Source of the DNA: Legionella waltersii
Lineage (GTDB): Bacteria > Pseudomonadota > Gammaproteobacteria > Legionellales > Legionellaceae
Assembly (NCBI RefSeq): GCF_001468085.1
Contig: NZ_LNZB01000051.1
Location: 244,583-308,582 of the forward strand
Direction of reading: 5' to 3'
DNA length: 64,000 nt
A model generated the notes under the pieces. The model saw only the letters and a program-made list of their open reading frames with translations. It was not told the DNA's origin and ran no database searches. Below, piece by piece: positions 53,363 through 62,983 of this stretch (position 1 is its first letter; each line of letters opens with the position of its first letter). The translations under genes and the position numbers were made by a program.

Positions 53363-54252
53363 GACGGCAGGCATTTAACTATTTGGAGTTACGATGCATC
53401 CAAATAAGCACGGTGTTTTGCTTTACTATAGCGGTTCAAGAATGGCTGAGATACCCTAGGGCTGGTTGGACTGGCTTTGCTGTTATGATGATTTATGCCG
53501 GTTTTGATATCGGAACCACTATCTTTCGTACTTACCAACGATTTCTGGGCGTGTTGCTTGGACTATTTTCAGGGTATATTTTGTGGTTTGTAGGGCATCT
53601 AGATTACCGTAGTTTAATTCTCATTATTCCAATGACGGTTTTTTTTGCTTACTTTCTAATGGGGCGAGCTTACAGTGTGCCTACGGTATTTACTGTTAAT
53701 GCCTCTGTTATCGGCAGTGGGTATTTTAGCTCTGAAACCTCACTCTCAGTCACTTATTACATTACGGACTACTCCTTGTGTACGATAGTCGCCTTCATCA
53801 TCATTTTAAGCTTTGAGTATTTTTGGTTCCGTCGCTACAACCTGATGCAACGGTTTATTCAGATTACTCAAAGTGAGGTGATTAACGATCTGTATGCCCT
53901 GGTTCGTTTGTTAAACAAAGGTAAAATGAAACGATCAACATGGTTTACAACTTGTATTAAATTGACAGATAGCTTATTTGAAGTGAATATGTTAATGAAT
54001 AATATGCATTTTGTACTAAGTTCAACACGAGCTGTCGGGGATGAATTTAATCGCTTTGTCGAATTATCTAACCGGATATTTATTGGACTTAAAGCGGTCT
54101 ATATTGCTTACTATACCAAGCACTATCATATGCTGAACTATTATCAATTATTCCAACAAGTGCAAATGGACATCGAGCAATTAAAAACATTTGTTTTAGC
54201 GGATGAAAAAATCGATCTTAATGATGGAGCGATTCATGCAGCAACTGGTTAA
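53347..54252 (+). CDS. FUSC-like inner-membrane transporter, C-terminal half
   Basis: The 301-residue protein has about six hydrophobic helices (residues about 15-160), including YPRAGWTGFAVMMIYAGFDIGTTIFRTYQRFLG, typical of the FUSC second repeat. A soluble helical tail follows. With the previous gene it makes up a full transporter. The 16-base overlap indicates coupled translation and argues against a recent nonsense split. Substrates may be aromatic acids, inferred from the family. Confidence 0.82.
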   Translation: MRKWLGRQAFNYLELRCIQISTVFCFTIAVQEWLRYPRAGWTGFAVMMIYAGFDIGTTIFRTYQRFLGVLLGLFSGYILWFVGHLDYRSLILIIPMTVFFAYFLMGRAYSVPTVFTVNASVIGSGYFSSETSLSVTYYITDYSLCTIVAFIIILSFEYFWFRRYNLMQRFIQITQSEVINDLYALVRLLNKGKMKRSTWFTTCIKLTDSLFEVNMLMNNMHFVLSSTRAVGDEFNRFVELSNRIFIGLKAVYIAYYTKHYHMLNYYQLFQQVQMDIEQLKTFVLADEKIDLNDGAIHAATG

Positions 54253-55594
54253 ACTTTGTTTATTAACAGGGTTATTAACAGGGTGTCTCTATGAGAAGCA
54301 CTTTAATCCACCTAAAACACCCGTTAGAAATCAATGGACAGTTAGTGATAAGCATATTCAGCAAATCGATGCCCAAGAAACCCCGTACTTGGCATGGTGG
54401 CGTGATTTTAATGACCCAACATTAAATCGGTTGATCGAGCAAGGAGTTCAAAATAATACCAGTCTGAACATGTCTCGTGGACATATTGAAGAAGCTGAAG
54501 GCGAGTTAAAAAAAATACGATACCAATGGATTCCTACTTTAGACATGGTGACTGGCTATTCCCGCAATCCAGCCACCGGATTTCCGGGAGTTTTGGCGGT
54601 ACTAATTCCGAATTACACCATGAATTTTTTCCACCAAATGAAGGAGCACAAAAGGGCTAAATACACATTGGCTCAAGTAAAAGCAGAAGATGATGCCCTC
54701 AAGCTAACTATTATTTCACAACTGTCAGCGGCTTATTTTGTGTATTTAGCTGAGCTTGAACGAAAGAAACTTTTAGATAGGTTGGAGCAAGATTTAGTTC
54801 TCTATGCAAAAATAGCGGATAAAGTCTATAAAGGTGGACTAAGCTCTGAAATTGAACAGCAAGAATTATTTAGTGAAGCCAGCGTGATTCAAGGAGAGCT
54901 AGAAGTTGCTGAGAGAAATATTGTCATTAGCCGAAATGCTGTTCGCTATTTATTAAATCAAAACCCTGGTGAAGTGAAAACAGAGGCTCATTTCTTGCGG
55001 CTTAAAAATCACAAAATAATTCCTGGGTCCCTTCCACTAACCGTTTTAAAAAATAGACCTGATTTGCAAATGGCTGAAAATGAATTGCGCGCTTCATTTG
55101 AGGGGATTGGATTAGCAGCAAGCGAGCTATTACCAACAATACAGTTGGATTTAATTGGAGGCCAGGCTGCTGGGGATAGTCGCTATGCTTGGCCACGCCA
55201 AAAAGTGTATTTCAATGATCAACTCTTTAAAATGCCTTTGATTAAAATGTCGGCTCTGGGTGAAATTGGTAAAGCTAAGGGTTTGAATAAGGTTTCTTAT
55301 TATCATTACGTGGATGTGTTGCAAAAGGCTCTAAGAGATACCACCAATGCTCTAGCCGATCATGACCGTTACACCAATAAATTGGCACGAACCATCAAAG
55401 CCCAGCAGCATCTGGCAAAAGCGTATATTTTAAATTACCGACTCTACAAGAGTGGTCTTCAGAGTTATGTTTCCATTCTTAACAGTAAGATCGCGTTGGA
55501 TAAAATCAATATTCAATTAAATCAAGATAAATTGCAGCAGTTGTTGTCGGTTGTACGCTTGTATCAAGAATTGGCTGGTGGGTATAAGGTTTAG
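54236..55594 (+). CDS. Outer-membrane efflux lipoprotein (NodT/OprM family)
   Basis: From the ATG at 54236 the 452-residue protein begins with a lipoprotein signal (LLTGLLTGC, Cys at 17) followed by the OMF-type TolC fold (QWWRDFNDPTLNRLIEQGVQNN-like block written here as LAWWRDFNDPTLNRLIEQG). GSLPLTVLKNRPDLQMAENELRAS marks the second repeat. It is the channel of the tripartite pump. Starts at 54203 or 54227 would spoil the signal peptide. The start overlaps the FUSC C-half by 17 bases. Confidence 0.93.
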   Translation: MQQLVKLCLLTGLLTGCLYEKHFNPPKTPVRNQWTVSDKHIQQIDAQETPYLAWWRDFNDPTLNRLIEQGVQNNTSLNMSRGHIEEAEGELKKIRYQWIPTLDMVTGYSRNPATGFPGVLAVLIPNYTMNFFHQMKEHKRAKYTLAQVKAEDDALKLTIISQLSAAYFVYLAELERKKLLDRLEQDLVLYAKIADKVYKGGLSSEIEQQELFSEASVIQGELEVAERNIVISRNAVRYLLNQNPGEVKTEAHFLRLKNHKIIPGSLPLTVLKNRPDLQMAENELRASFEGIGLAASELLPTIQLDLIGGQAAGDSRYAWPRQKVYFNDQLFKMPLIKMSALGEIGKAKGLNKVSYYHYVDVLQKALRDTTNALADHDRYTNKLARTIKAQQHLAKAYILNYRLYKSGLQSYVSILNSKIALDKINIQLNQDKLQQLLSVVRLYQELAGGYKV

Positions 55595-55671
55595 ATAACT
55601 CCAGTTATTGCATCATCTGCTTTCTTTAGGCAGGAATGTTCGGAGACATTTGAGGAAACCAGCAAGGCTTA

Positions 55672-55698
55672 GGGACGGACCCCACCGGGGTCCGTCCC
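55672..55698 (+). terminator. GC-rich 12-bp hairpin
   Basis: GGGACGGACCCC (55672-55683) and its exact complement (55687-55698) enclose three bases. It lies 78 bases past the efflux operon and 54 bases before the stop of the convergent small gene. It could terminate in both directions, though it lacks U tracts. Its base composition is far above the neighbourhood. Confidence 0.5.
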
Positions 55699-55751
55699 CA
55701 ATATCAGCCCCGATTTTTACTGATTATGGGAGCTGACAAAACGATAAGAAA

Positions 55752-56180
55752 TTACTTCCTCAAACCAACTGGAATAGTTATATTGATGCTATTTTGTGAT
55801 TGCCATTGAACGGCTCCACCTTTTCCATTGGTTAGGGAGTAGGCTACCCCAAATCGAGGCTCAGTTGGGTTATTGCTCATGTAGTTACAAGTTACTTGTC
55901 CAGTCGTGCTGTTGTAATTAACAGACTCATTGAAGTAGGTGGTTAGGTTTGCTGGCACATCATGAGCAATTGAAATCGATTTAAAATAGACTGGATTGTT
56001 CTGTGACAATATATTTTCCATTCCATAGCCCCCAATGTAATCACCAAAATTGGTTAGAACCATTGGTCCTTGAGTCGAAGGGCAGTATACATCAACGATT
56101 AGATTTACCGGACCTGCCAAGGCAGCAGCGGAAACAAAGGACAGCAACAGCAACGAACATACAGAGCTTGATTTTTTCAT
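55752..56180 (-). CDS. Small secreted protein of unknown function
   Basis: The 142-residue protein has a clear signal peptide (MKKSSSVCSLLLLSFVSAAALA, cleavage near 22). The mature part is beta-rich and contains two cysteines (VDVYCPST, GQVTCNYM) that may form a disulfide. No family is recognised. It is likely periplasmic or exported by type II secretion. Confidence 0.75.
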   Translation of the reverse strand: MKKSSSVCSLLLLSFVSAAALAGPVNLIVDVYCPSTQGPMVLTNFGDYIGGYGMENILSQNNPVYFKSISIAHDVPANLTTYFNESVNYNSTTGQVTCNYMSNNPTEPRFGVAYSLTNGKGGAVQWQSQNSINITIPVGLRK

Positions 56181-56466
56181 CGAAATTCCCTCTTTCGTTT
56201 GTTTTGAGTGTTATTGAAATTACCCGAGGCCTGTCAATCCATACTTTTGTGTCTATCAGTTTGATAGAAAGCAGCAAGTAGAGTCCTGCAGAACAAAGGC
56301 AAAGTTAATCATGGGGTAGGTCATTAGGATTGTCAACGGTCTTTCTATTGCTGCTTCATTATTGGGATTGTTGTCCAAATCGAATCGCCCCGCCTTCCCA
56401 AATTTGTTGCAAAATGTCCATATTTGTGTCATTATTGGCCCAGTACAGGCTTTTGGGGTTTATTGT

Positions 56467-58143
56467 ATGATCAAACAATGTTTAGGTGTTTCTCTGTTGC
56501 TTGCTTCTTCCTGTGTGTTCTCATATTCAGAGGTAGAGTTTTACAAGGCTCCGATGAGTAAATTAAAGCAATATCCTTTATTGCAATCGTCAAAAAACAG
56601 CCTTTTATTAAAGGGTTCTGCAGCAGCAACAAGTAATTCATTACAACAGATCAATCAAACCAAAGAAGGCAGTTTGTTGATAACGAGATACCAGCAGATG
56701 TATCGAGGGATACCTGTCATTGGTGCCCAAATCATGATTGCTAAACAAGGTTCAAATGGCATAGCAAACGATGCTAACTCAGAGGTGAATGGGTATTTAT
56801 TGGATGAAATTCATATCAATACAACCCCAGGAATCAGTAAAACCGAGGCGAAAGAGTTCGCTAAAAATTATTATTTTAAAGACAACTCAGCAATCAATAT
56901 TCAAGAGGAGTCCGTTGAGCTACAGATTCGTCCAGGTCAACAAAATGATTTAAAGCTTGTTTATCTTGTTTCTTTTAAGGGCGTGGAACAAAATCAAAAA
57001 CCAATATGGCCTGTTATCATTGTTGATGCGCAAACAGGCTCCGTGATTCAGGCATGGAATAACGTGAAAACCTATTCGGATGCCGGCCCTGGGGGGAATG
57101 AAAAGGTACACGAATATTGGTATGGAAAAGATGGTTTACCAGCCTTAGACGTAACCCAGCAGGGTGATGTTTGTATAATGGATAATTCCAAGGTCAGACT
57201 TATCAATCTGAGCTCAAAATGGGACTGGGATAATAAGATTCTGACCGCACACCAATATGCATGCAATAAAAATGTCGAAGAAAATATTAATGGTGCTTAT
57301 TCTCCTAGCAATGATGCCTACTATTTTGGTCAGGTCATCGTTGACATGTACAAGGATTGGTATAGCCTTAATGCGCTCCAAGAGGCTAATGGTGCACCCA
57401 TGAAACTTCTTATGCGAGTACACTTTGGAGAGAGTTTTGATAATGCCTTTTGGGATGGAAAATCCATGTCCTTTGGCGATGGAGAAGATTTTTATCCTCT
57501 CGTATCTCTTGATGTGGCAGGTCATGAAGTGACGCATGGGTTCACAGAACAGCATTCAGGACTGGAATATCATGATCAATCAGGTGCTATCAATGAATCC
57601 ATGTCTGACATGGCAGGGCAGACCTCTCGAGCTTATCTTTTGGAAAAATCACCGCAGTTATACAGCAAAGCCTACATGCAATCCAAGGAAGTCACTTGGG
57701 GAATTGGCGAAACAATTGTTCGAGATTCCTTTGGAAAGGCTTTACGGTTTATGGATTATCCTTCATCGGATGGAAGTTCAGCTGACTGCTTAGACAAGAG
57801 TCTTGCTCAAAGCAATGGTGCGTATTGTGCTATCAGTTATGATGACGTAGTTGCCTACGCTAAAGCAAACGTGCCCTCCTTTCAGCAACAAGGATATATT
57901 GTTCATACAGCCAGTGGAATATTTAACAAAGCATTTTATTTAATGTCAAAAAATCTAGGTATAAAGACTGCCTATCAGGTTATGATAATTGCCAACACAA
58001 AATATTGGACACCCAATTCTGATTTTAAGGATGGTGCTTGCGGTGTGATTCATGCTGCTAATGATATGAAGTTGGACCCTTATGTGATTAGGTCTGCATT
58101 TAATCAAGTTGGTGTCGACACAAGAGGATGCGCCTCCCAATGA
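56467..58143 (+). CDS. proA: Zinc metalloprotease of the thermolysin (M4) family, ProA/Msp-like
   Basis: From ATG 56467 (IKQCLGVSLLLASSCVFS signal peptide) the protein has 558 residues: a propeptide with FTP and PepSY-like regions (about 25-205) and the M4 catalytic domain. Zinc ligands are in GHEVTHGF (His at about 353 and 357) and Glu in GAINESMSD about 20 residues later; the C-terminal lobe has IVHTASGIFNKAFYLMS. L. pneumophila ProA (Msp) is a major type II secreted protease of like length. An open frame to 56362 is longer but does not start with a signal peptide. Confidence 0.9.
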   Translation: MIKQCLGVSLLLASSCVFSYSEVEFYKAPMSKLKQYPLLQSSKNSLLLKGSAAATSNSLQQINQTKEGSLLITRYQQMYRGIPVIGAQIMIAKQGSNGIANDANSEVNGYLLDEIHINTTPGISKTEAKEFAKNYYFKDNSAINIQEESVELQIRPGQQNDLKLVYLVSFKGVEQNQKPIWPVIIVDAQTGSVIQAWNNVKTYSDAGPGGNEKVHEYWYGKDGLPALDVTQQGDVCIMDNSKVRLINLSSKWDWDNKILTAHQYACNKNVEENINGAYSPSNDAYYFGQVIVDMYKDWYSLNALQEANGAPMKLLMRVHFGESFDNAFWDGKSMSFGDGEDFYPLVSLDVAGHEVTHGFTEQHSGLEYHDQSGAINESMSDMAGQTSRAYLLEKSPQLYSKAYMQSKEVTWGIGETIVRDSFGKALRFMDYPSSDGSSADCLDKSLAQSNGAYCAISYDDVVAYAKANVPSFQQQGYIVHTASGIFNKAFYLMSKNLGIKTAYQVMIIANTKYWTPNSDFKDGACGVIHAANDMKLDPYVIRSAFNQVGVDTRGCASQ

Positions 58144-58290
58144 ACGGGTTGTGCTTAATTGGCTCGGAATAGACTGATATTGTACTGAATGTTGCTTGTG
58201 GAACATTAAAATTAGTATATAATCTTCAGTCCTTTTGAATGGACAAATTTAGGTATCTGGATACTTAAGATCTAATAGTGTAGGAACAGA

Positions 58291-59202
58291 ATGGCATTGC
58301 AGTTAATTACTTATTGCATACTGATATTAAGCGTGTTGTGTGTAAGCATAATGGTATTGAAGTTACGCCTACAGCCTTCACCAACGTTATCCATTTTCGA
58401 ATACATCAAGTTAATGTTTAGTGGAATTGTTGCCTTCATTGCAGACACTCTAGGGGTGGGTAGCTTTGCTGTCAATGTGACATTGACCAAGCTGCTGGGA
58501 ACCTTCAATGATGATGAGCTTCCAGCAGTAAATAATGGCGCACAGGTCATACCTGGTGCCATAGAGGCCTTATTCTTCATGCATCTGGTCGAGGTGGATT
58601 TAACCACTTTACTCACTCTTGTCGCGGGCGCGAGCATTGGTGGCGTAATAGGCGGACACATTGTAAGTCAATTAAGCAAGCAGGCCATTCGCTTGTCAAT
58701 GATGGCTTCATTTTCAGTCATCATCGTTCTACTCGTTTTGCATCAATTTCAGTTATTACCACTGGGTGGGGAACTGACTGAACTGTGTTCTTGGAAATTA
58801 TTGATTGGTTTCTTAGCGATGGTTCTTTGCGGTGCATTAACATCAGTAGGGGTTGGCTTGTTTGTAATGGTCCAGGCGGTTTTATTTCTGTTGAATGTTT
58901 CTCCTATAGTTGCTTTTCCTATCATGACTACTGCTGGGGCTGTGCAGCAGCCTTTAACGACATTAATGTTCCTCAAAAACAACAAAATACCTTTAAAGAA
59001 AACAATGATTTTAAGTCTTTCAGGATGTTTAGGGGTTTACATCACTATCCCTATTTTCACTAAACTTGCTGTAACTTGGTTGCATTCTCTTTTACTATTC
59101 ATATTAGTCTTCAACTGTGTAGCAATTGGTTATACTTATTGGCGCTCACGACCAACCGAGCCAATTATGAAAGGATCAATCAAACTGGCTGTAGCTGAAT
59201 AA
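58291..59202 (+). CDS. TSUP (TauE/SafE) family membrane transporter
   Basis: The 303-residue protein has eight or so membrane helices in two related halves; GSFAVNVTLTKLLG near 66-79 and the glycine-rich ASIGGVIGGHIVSQL are the repeats' typical features. Family members export sulfite, sulfoacetate or other organosulfur anions. Substrate unknown. It is separated from darP by 17 bases. Confidence 0.85.
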   Translation: MALQLITYCILILSVLCVSIMVLKLRLQPSPTLSIFEYIKLMFSGIVAFIADTLGVGSFAVNVTLTKLLGTFNDDELPAVNNGAQVIPGAIEALFFMHLVEVDLTTLLTLVAGASIGGVIGGHIVSQLSKQAIRLSMMASFSVIIVLLVLHQFQLLPLGGELTELCSWKLLIGFLAMVLCGALTSVGVGLFVMVQAVLFLLNVSPIVAFPIMTTAGAVQQPLTTLMFLKNNKIPLKKTMILSLSGCLGVYITIPIFTKLAVTWLHSLLLFILVFNCVAIGYTYWRSRPTEPIMKGSIKLAVAE

Positions 59203-59219
59203 GGGAGCACGGTATAACG

Positions 59220-59699
59220 ATGGATGAACCAGTCAGTAAATCTCAAAAGAAAAGAGAAGCCAATTTTTTGCAGGATATAGGCGTTCAGTTGATTGAACTC
59301 AGTTTGTCTAAATTAGACGCCCTGCCTTTAACAGAAACATTGCACAAAGCAATTCTCGATGCCAAATCCATTAAAAGTCACGGCGCTAAAAGACGACAAG
59401 CGCAACTCATTGGTAAATTAATGCGCTCCGCTGATTATGAGGCTATTATTGCAGCTTATAATTCGATGCTGGAAGAGGATAGCGCTGTAACCGCCGAGTT
59501 TCACGAGGTAGAGCGATGGCGAGACCGTCTTATTCACGATGGAAAAGAGGCATTGACTGAATTCATGAATTCGCATCATCCAGAGGATCATCAGCACTTA
59601 AGGCAATTAATTAAAAAGGCTGTGGACGATGTGCAAAAAGAAAAAAACACAGGGGCTAGTAAAGCCTTATTTCGTTATTTAAGGTCTACTATAAAATGA
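59220..59699 (+). CDS. darP: Ribosome-associated protein DarP (YjgA, DUF615)
   Basis: The 159-residue protein acts in late assembly of the 50S subunit. It begins with the family block PVSKSQKKREANFLQDIGVQLIELS and has ERWRDRLI near residue 99. It overlaps the following rlmKL gene by four bases, so translation is probably coupled; both act on the large subunit. Confidence 0.93.
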   Translation: MDEPVSKSQKKREANFLQDIGVQLIELSLSKLDALPLTETLHKAILDAKSIKSHGAKRRQAQLIGKLMRSADYEAIIAAYNSMLEEDSAVTAEFHEVERWRDRLIHDGKEALTEFMNSHHPEDHQHLRQLIKKAVDDVQKEKNTGASKALFRYLRSTIK

Positions 59700-61825
59700 A
59701 TTATTCATTATTTATTAGTTGCCCTAAAGGATTAGAGTATTTGCTCGAAGAAGAGCTTAAAGGTTTGGGCCTAGTTGTTAACCGAGTTAGCCCACAAGGA
59801 GTGTATGGAGAGGCAAGCCTAATTACCCTCTATCAAATTTGTTTATGGTCGAGGCTTGCAAACCGAGTTCAGCTTATTCTTTTCAGCGGACATGCCTCAA
59901 AAGAGCAGGAAATTCATCAGTTATGTACCCAATTTCATTGGCAGACCGTGTTCACACATGAAAAAACGATTGCAATTGAGTTTCATGGATCCTCTCAACA
60001 AATAAGAAATACCATGTTTGGTGCTCAAATTGTAAAAGATGGGATAGTGGATCATTTTCGACGTTTAAATGGATCAAGGCCATCGGTTGACAAAGAAAGA
60101 CCTCAGATATTACTTCATGCATACCTTAAAAACGAGATTTTAACAGTGAGCTTTGATTTAGTTGGTTATAGCTTGCATCAAAGAGGCTATAGGAAAAAAG
60201 CCGGTGACGCTCCGCTCAAAGAAAACGTGGCTGCAGCAATGTTACTAAGAGCCAAGTGGCCTTTGTTAGCTTCTAAAGGGTATGCCCTTTACGATCCGTT
60301 TTGCGGCTCTGGTACTTTAGTGATTGAAGCCGCTATGATGGCTGCCCATATTGCCCCTGGTTTAATTCGTCAGGATCAATCGTTACAATATTGGGCTAAA
60401 CATCAAGGATCTCTTTGGGAAAAAATCAGGTCTCAAGCCTTACAACAAGTGAAGCCAATCCAGGTTAAATTAGTTGGGACCGATTCGGATAAAAGGATGA
60501 TTCCCATTGCCCTATCAAATGCTGAAAAGGCCGGAGTTTTACCCTTAGTCAACTTTTCATCCATGGAAATAAAAGACTGTAGGCCACAAGCGGACAAAGG
60601 GTTGCTGATCGCTAACCCACCATACGGTGAGCGATTAGGAGATGCCTCTCATCTATTGCCGTTGTACCAGCAGCTGGGTGTTACTATGCACGACTACTAT
60701 AGCGGTTGGGAGGCTGCAATTCTAACCTCTAATCCAATGTTGTCAAAAGGAATAGGATTGCGGTCAGAGAAGCAATACAGTTTATTTAATGGGCCTATCG
60801 AATGCAAATTGTATTGCTTTTCATTGTCTTCAAACAATGAATTAAAGACCGCTCAAAATGCTAGTTTATCCCAAAATGCACAGATGCTGCTCAACCGTTT
60901 GGAAAAAAATTATAAACACCTGAAAAAATGGGCTAATAAGAACAACATTTCTTGTTATCGAATTTATGATGCTGACTTGCCAGAGTATAATTATGCGATT
61001 GACCTATACAATGACTATGCTGTACTCCAAGAGTATGCTGCACCAGCCAGTGTTCCAACTCACATTGCAGAGAGAAGAAGTATAGAAGTATTGCAAGTTG
61101 TTCCAAGGGTGACGCAAATCGATCCTGGTAAGTTGGTTGTTAAGCAGCGAAAGCAACAAAAAGGGAAAGACCAATACCAACGACTTAGCAAAACAAGTCA
61201 AAAAATGGTAGTAACTGAAGGAAAGGCCAAGTTATTCGTTAATCTATACGATTATTTGGATACGGGTTTGTTTTTGGACCATCGTATCATTAGGCTGCAA
61301 TTTGAAAAAATGGAACCTGGGACAAAGTTTTTGAATTGTTTTTGTTACACAGCAAGTGCAAGTGTTCATGCTGCTTTGGCTGGTGCATTAACAACCAATG
61401 TTGATCTATCCAATACCTACTTACTATGGGCAGAAGAAAACTTCAAATTAAATCAATTGAATTTAGCAAAGCATCAGTTCATCCAGTATGATTGCAGAGA
61501 GTGGCTGAGAGTAACACGCGATCGTTTTGATGTTATCTTTTTGGACCCACCCAGCTTTTCAAATTCTAAAAGAATGGAAGATACCTTGGATGTTCAACGA
61601 GATCATGTGTTGCTGATTAACTCAGCAATGAGGTTATTAAATCCCGACGGTGTTTTATATTTCTCAACAAATTTGCGTCAATTTAAATTGGATGAGCGTT
61701 TGCAAGAAAAATATTTCGTTCAAGACATCTCACAGCAGACTATCGATGTGGATTTTAAACGGAATAGTAAAATTCATCACTGTTATAAAATAATGATGCC
61801 TCAGTTTAGGGACCCTAATCGTTAA
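59696..61825 (+). CDS. rlmL: Bifunctional 23S rRNA m2G2445 / m7G2069 methyltransferase
   Basis: The 709-residue protein fuses two SAM methyltransferases: a THUMP domain (about 45-155), RlmL with GSGT near 205 and the NPPYGER motif, and RlmK at the C-terminus with DPPSFSNSKRM. The length matches E. coli RlmKL (702). The 3' end overlaps the convergent DUF962 gene by 11 bases. Confidence 0.96.
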   Translation: MNYSLFISCPKGLEYLLEEELKGLGLVVNRVSPQGVYGEASLITLYQICLWSRLANRVQLILFSGHASKEQEIHQLCTQFHWQTVFTHEKTIAIEFHGSSQQIRNTMFGAQIVKDGIVDHFRRLNGSRPSVDKERPQILLHAYLKNEILTVSFDLVGYSLHQRGYRKKAGDAPLKENVAAAMLLRAKWPLLASKGYALYDPFCGSGTLVIEAAMMAAHIAPGLIRQDQSLQYWAKHQGSLWEKIRSQALQQVKPIQVKLVGTDSDKRMIPIALSNAEKAGVLPLVNFSSMEIKDCRPQADKGLLIANPPYGERLGDASHLLPLYQQLGVTMHDYYSGWEAAILTSNPMLSKGIGLRSEKQYSLFNGPIECKLYCFSLSSNNELKTAQNASLSQNAQMLLNRLEKNYKHLKKWANKNNISCYRIYDADLPEYNYAIDLYNDYAVLQEYAAPASVPTHIAERRSIEVLQVVPRVTQIDPGKLVVKQRKQQKGKDQYQRLSKTSQKMVVTEGKAKLFVNLYDYLDTGLFLDHRIIRLQFEKMEPGTKFLNCFCYTASASVHAALAGALTTNVDLSNTYLLWAEENFKLNQLNLAKHQFIQYDCREWLRVTRDRFDVIFLDPPSFSNSKRMEDTLDVQRDHVLLINSAMRLLNPDGVLYFSTNLRQFKLDERLQEKYFVQDISQQTIDVDFKRNSKIHHCYKIMMPQFRDPNR

Positions 61826-62363
61826 TTTTTGATCCTTTCTTCTTAATGGGTTCATTCGTATCTTCATTTTCTGGGGTTTGGTAAATCTGTTCTTTCATTG
61901 CAGACATATAGCCAGCCATAAAAAACAATTCAGCAGTTAAATAGAGTGGTGCGATTAGCATTTGCGTTATATTGACCAGAAAGGCGGGTTTTTTTCCCTC
62001 AATAAAATGTCCATAAAATTGCAAACCCCATCCTACAACAAAGGTAATAACAAAAGACCAGATTCCCAATTTAGTTGGACCTTCATGGCTAAACCAGCTT
62101 GAAAGCCATAATAGAAACAGCAAAATAGGGGTTAATGGTAGTGCCAACTCCCAAGTCAGCATGAAATAATAGACAAGCAGAGCGATGGTTACTAAAAATG
62201 CTAAGCTTGTTGCTAAAACGCCAGGAATCACTATTTTAACAAACCCTAACAAGATCATTATGGAGAGAATGATTAAAGGAACGCCCGCAAAATGAGTATA
62301 ACGTGTCACTGGATTTTGATGGAAAGAGGCATATAATTGAGCTTGCGCAATAAAAGGTTTCAT
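61815..62363 (-). CDS. DUF962 / Mpo1-like membrane protein
   Basis: The 182-residue protein has about five hydrophobic helices and the DUF962 signatures FHQNPVTRYTHFAGVPL (near 14-30) and FYGHFIEGKKPAFL. Yeast Mpo1 of this family oxidises 2-hydroxy fatty acids, and the histidines seen here match the conserved metal ligands. ATG at 62363 is preceded by AGGAA; a GTG at 62369 is less likely. Confidence 0.87.
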   Translation of the reverse strand: MKPFIAQAQLYASFHQNPVTRYTHFAGVPLIILSIMILLGFVKIVIPGVLATSLAFLVTIALLVYYFMLTWELALPLTPILLFLLWLSSWFSHEGPTKLGIWSFVITFVVGWGLQFYGHFIEGKKPAFLVNITQMLIAPLYLTAELFFMAGYMSAMKEQIYQTPENEDTNEPIKKKGSKIND

Positions 62364-62463
62364 GTTCACATTCCTGTGTATTCTTTCTTATAAAACATAG
62401 CACAAAATCAAAGAACTACCAAAGAAACCCCTTCATTCAATACCTCTTCCACCAACACAAAAA

Positions 62464-62889
62464 TCAACGTCCTTTTCTAAAATATCGAGTCATTTTTAAA
62501 GGTGAGATCATATCATCTGCTTCTACAGCAAAAGCGGCCATATCCTCTGAATTCATGGTGTATTCGCAAATCCAATTACCATCGCCATCATCTTCTGGAT
62601 TAGGATTTCCGGACATCATGCTTAACGATTTATTGCCTTCAACAATCGCGTTGTCGTCATCTTCGGCTAAAATGGGTCCAACAATGAATACCCAATTATA
62701 GCTCGTGTTGTAGTGATTAAGATTGTAAGTTAAATAGACTCCCTGAACTATCTCAGAAGACATAGAAACGCCTTCGGCTTGAATAGAGTTGATGCTTGGA
62801 CAGGCCTCGGGTTTAGCATGGCCTGCTAAAGAGGCAGTAGCCCACAACACAGAACTGAGCAATACAATCAATTTTGACTTATACATCAT
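62464..62889 (-). CDS. Small secreted acidic protein of unknown function
   Basis: The 141-residue product has a signal peptide (MMYKSKLIVLLSSVLWATASLA, cleavage near 22) and an AAGGAGAA ribosome binding site before the ATG pair at 62889/62886. A longer frame to 63117 would cross pagP and is rejected. The mature protein is acidic (AEDDDNAIVEG, NPEDDGDGN) and has two cysteines (EACPS, NWICEYT). It has no known family. Confidence 0.75.
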   Translation of the reverse strand: MMYKSKLIVLLSSVLWATASLAGHAKPEACPSINSIQAEGVSMSSEIVQGVYLTYNLNHYNTSYNWVFIVGPILAEDDDNAIVEGNKSLSMMSGNPNPEDDGDGNWICEYTMNSEDMAAFAVEADDMISPLKMTRYFRKGR

Positions 62890-62983
62890 TAGACTTCTCC
62901 TTGACGTCAGTAAAAAAACAACACTGAGACTATCAAGGGGAAAAGTATTTTTCAATGAGTTTTCAACGACTCTTGTTAATGAT

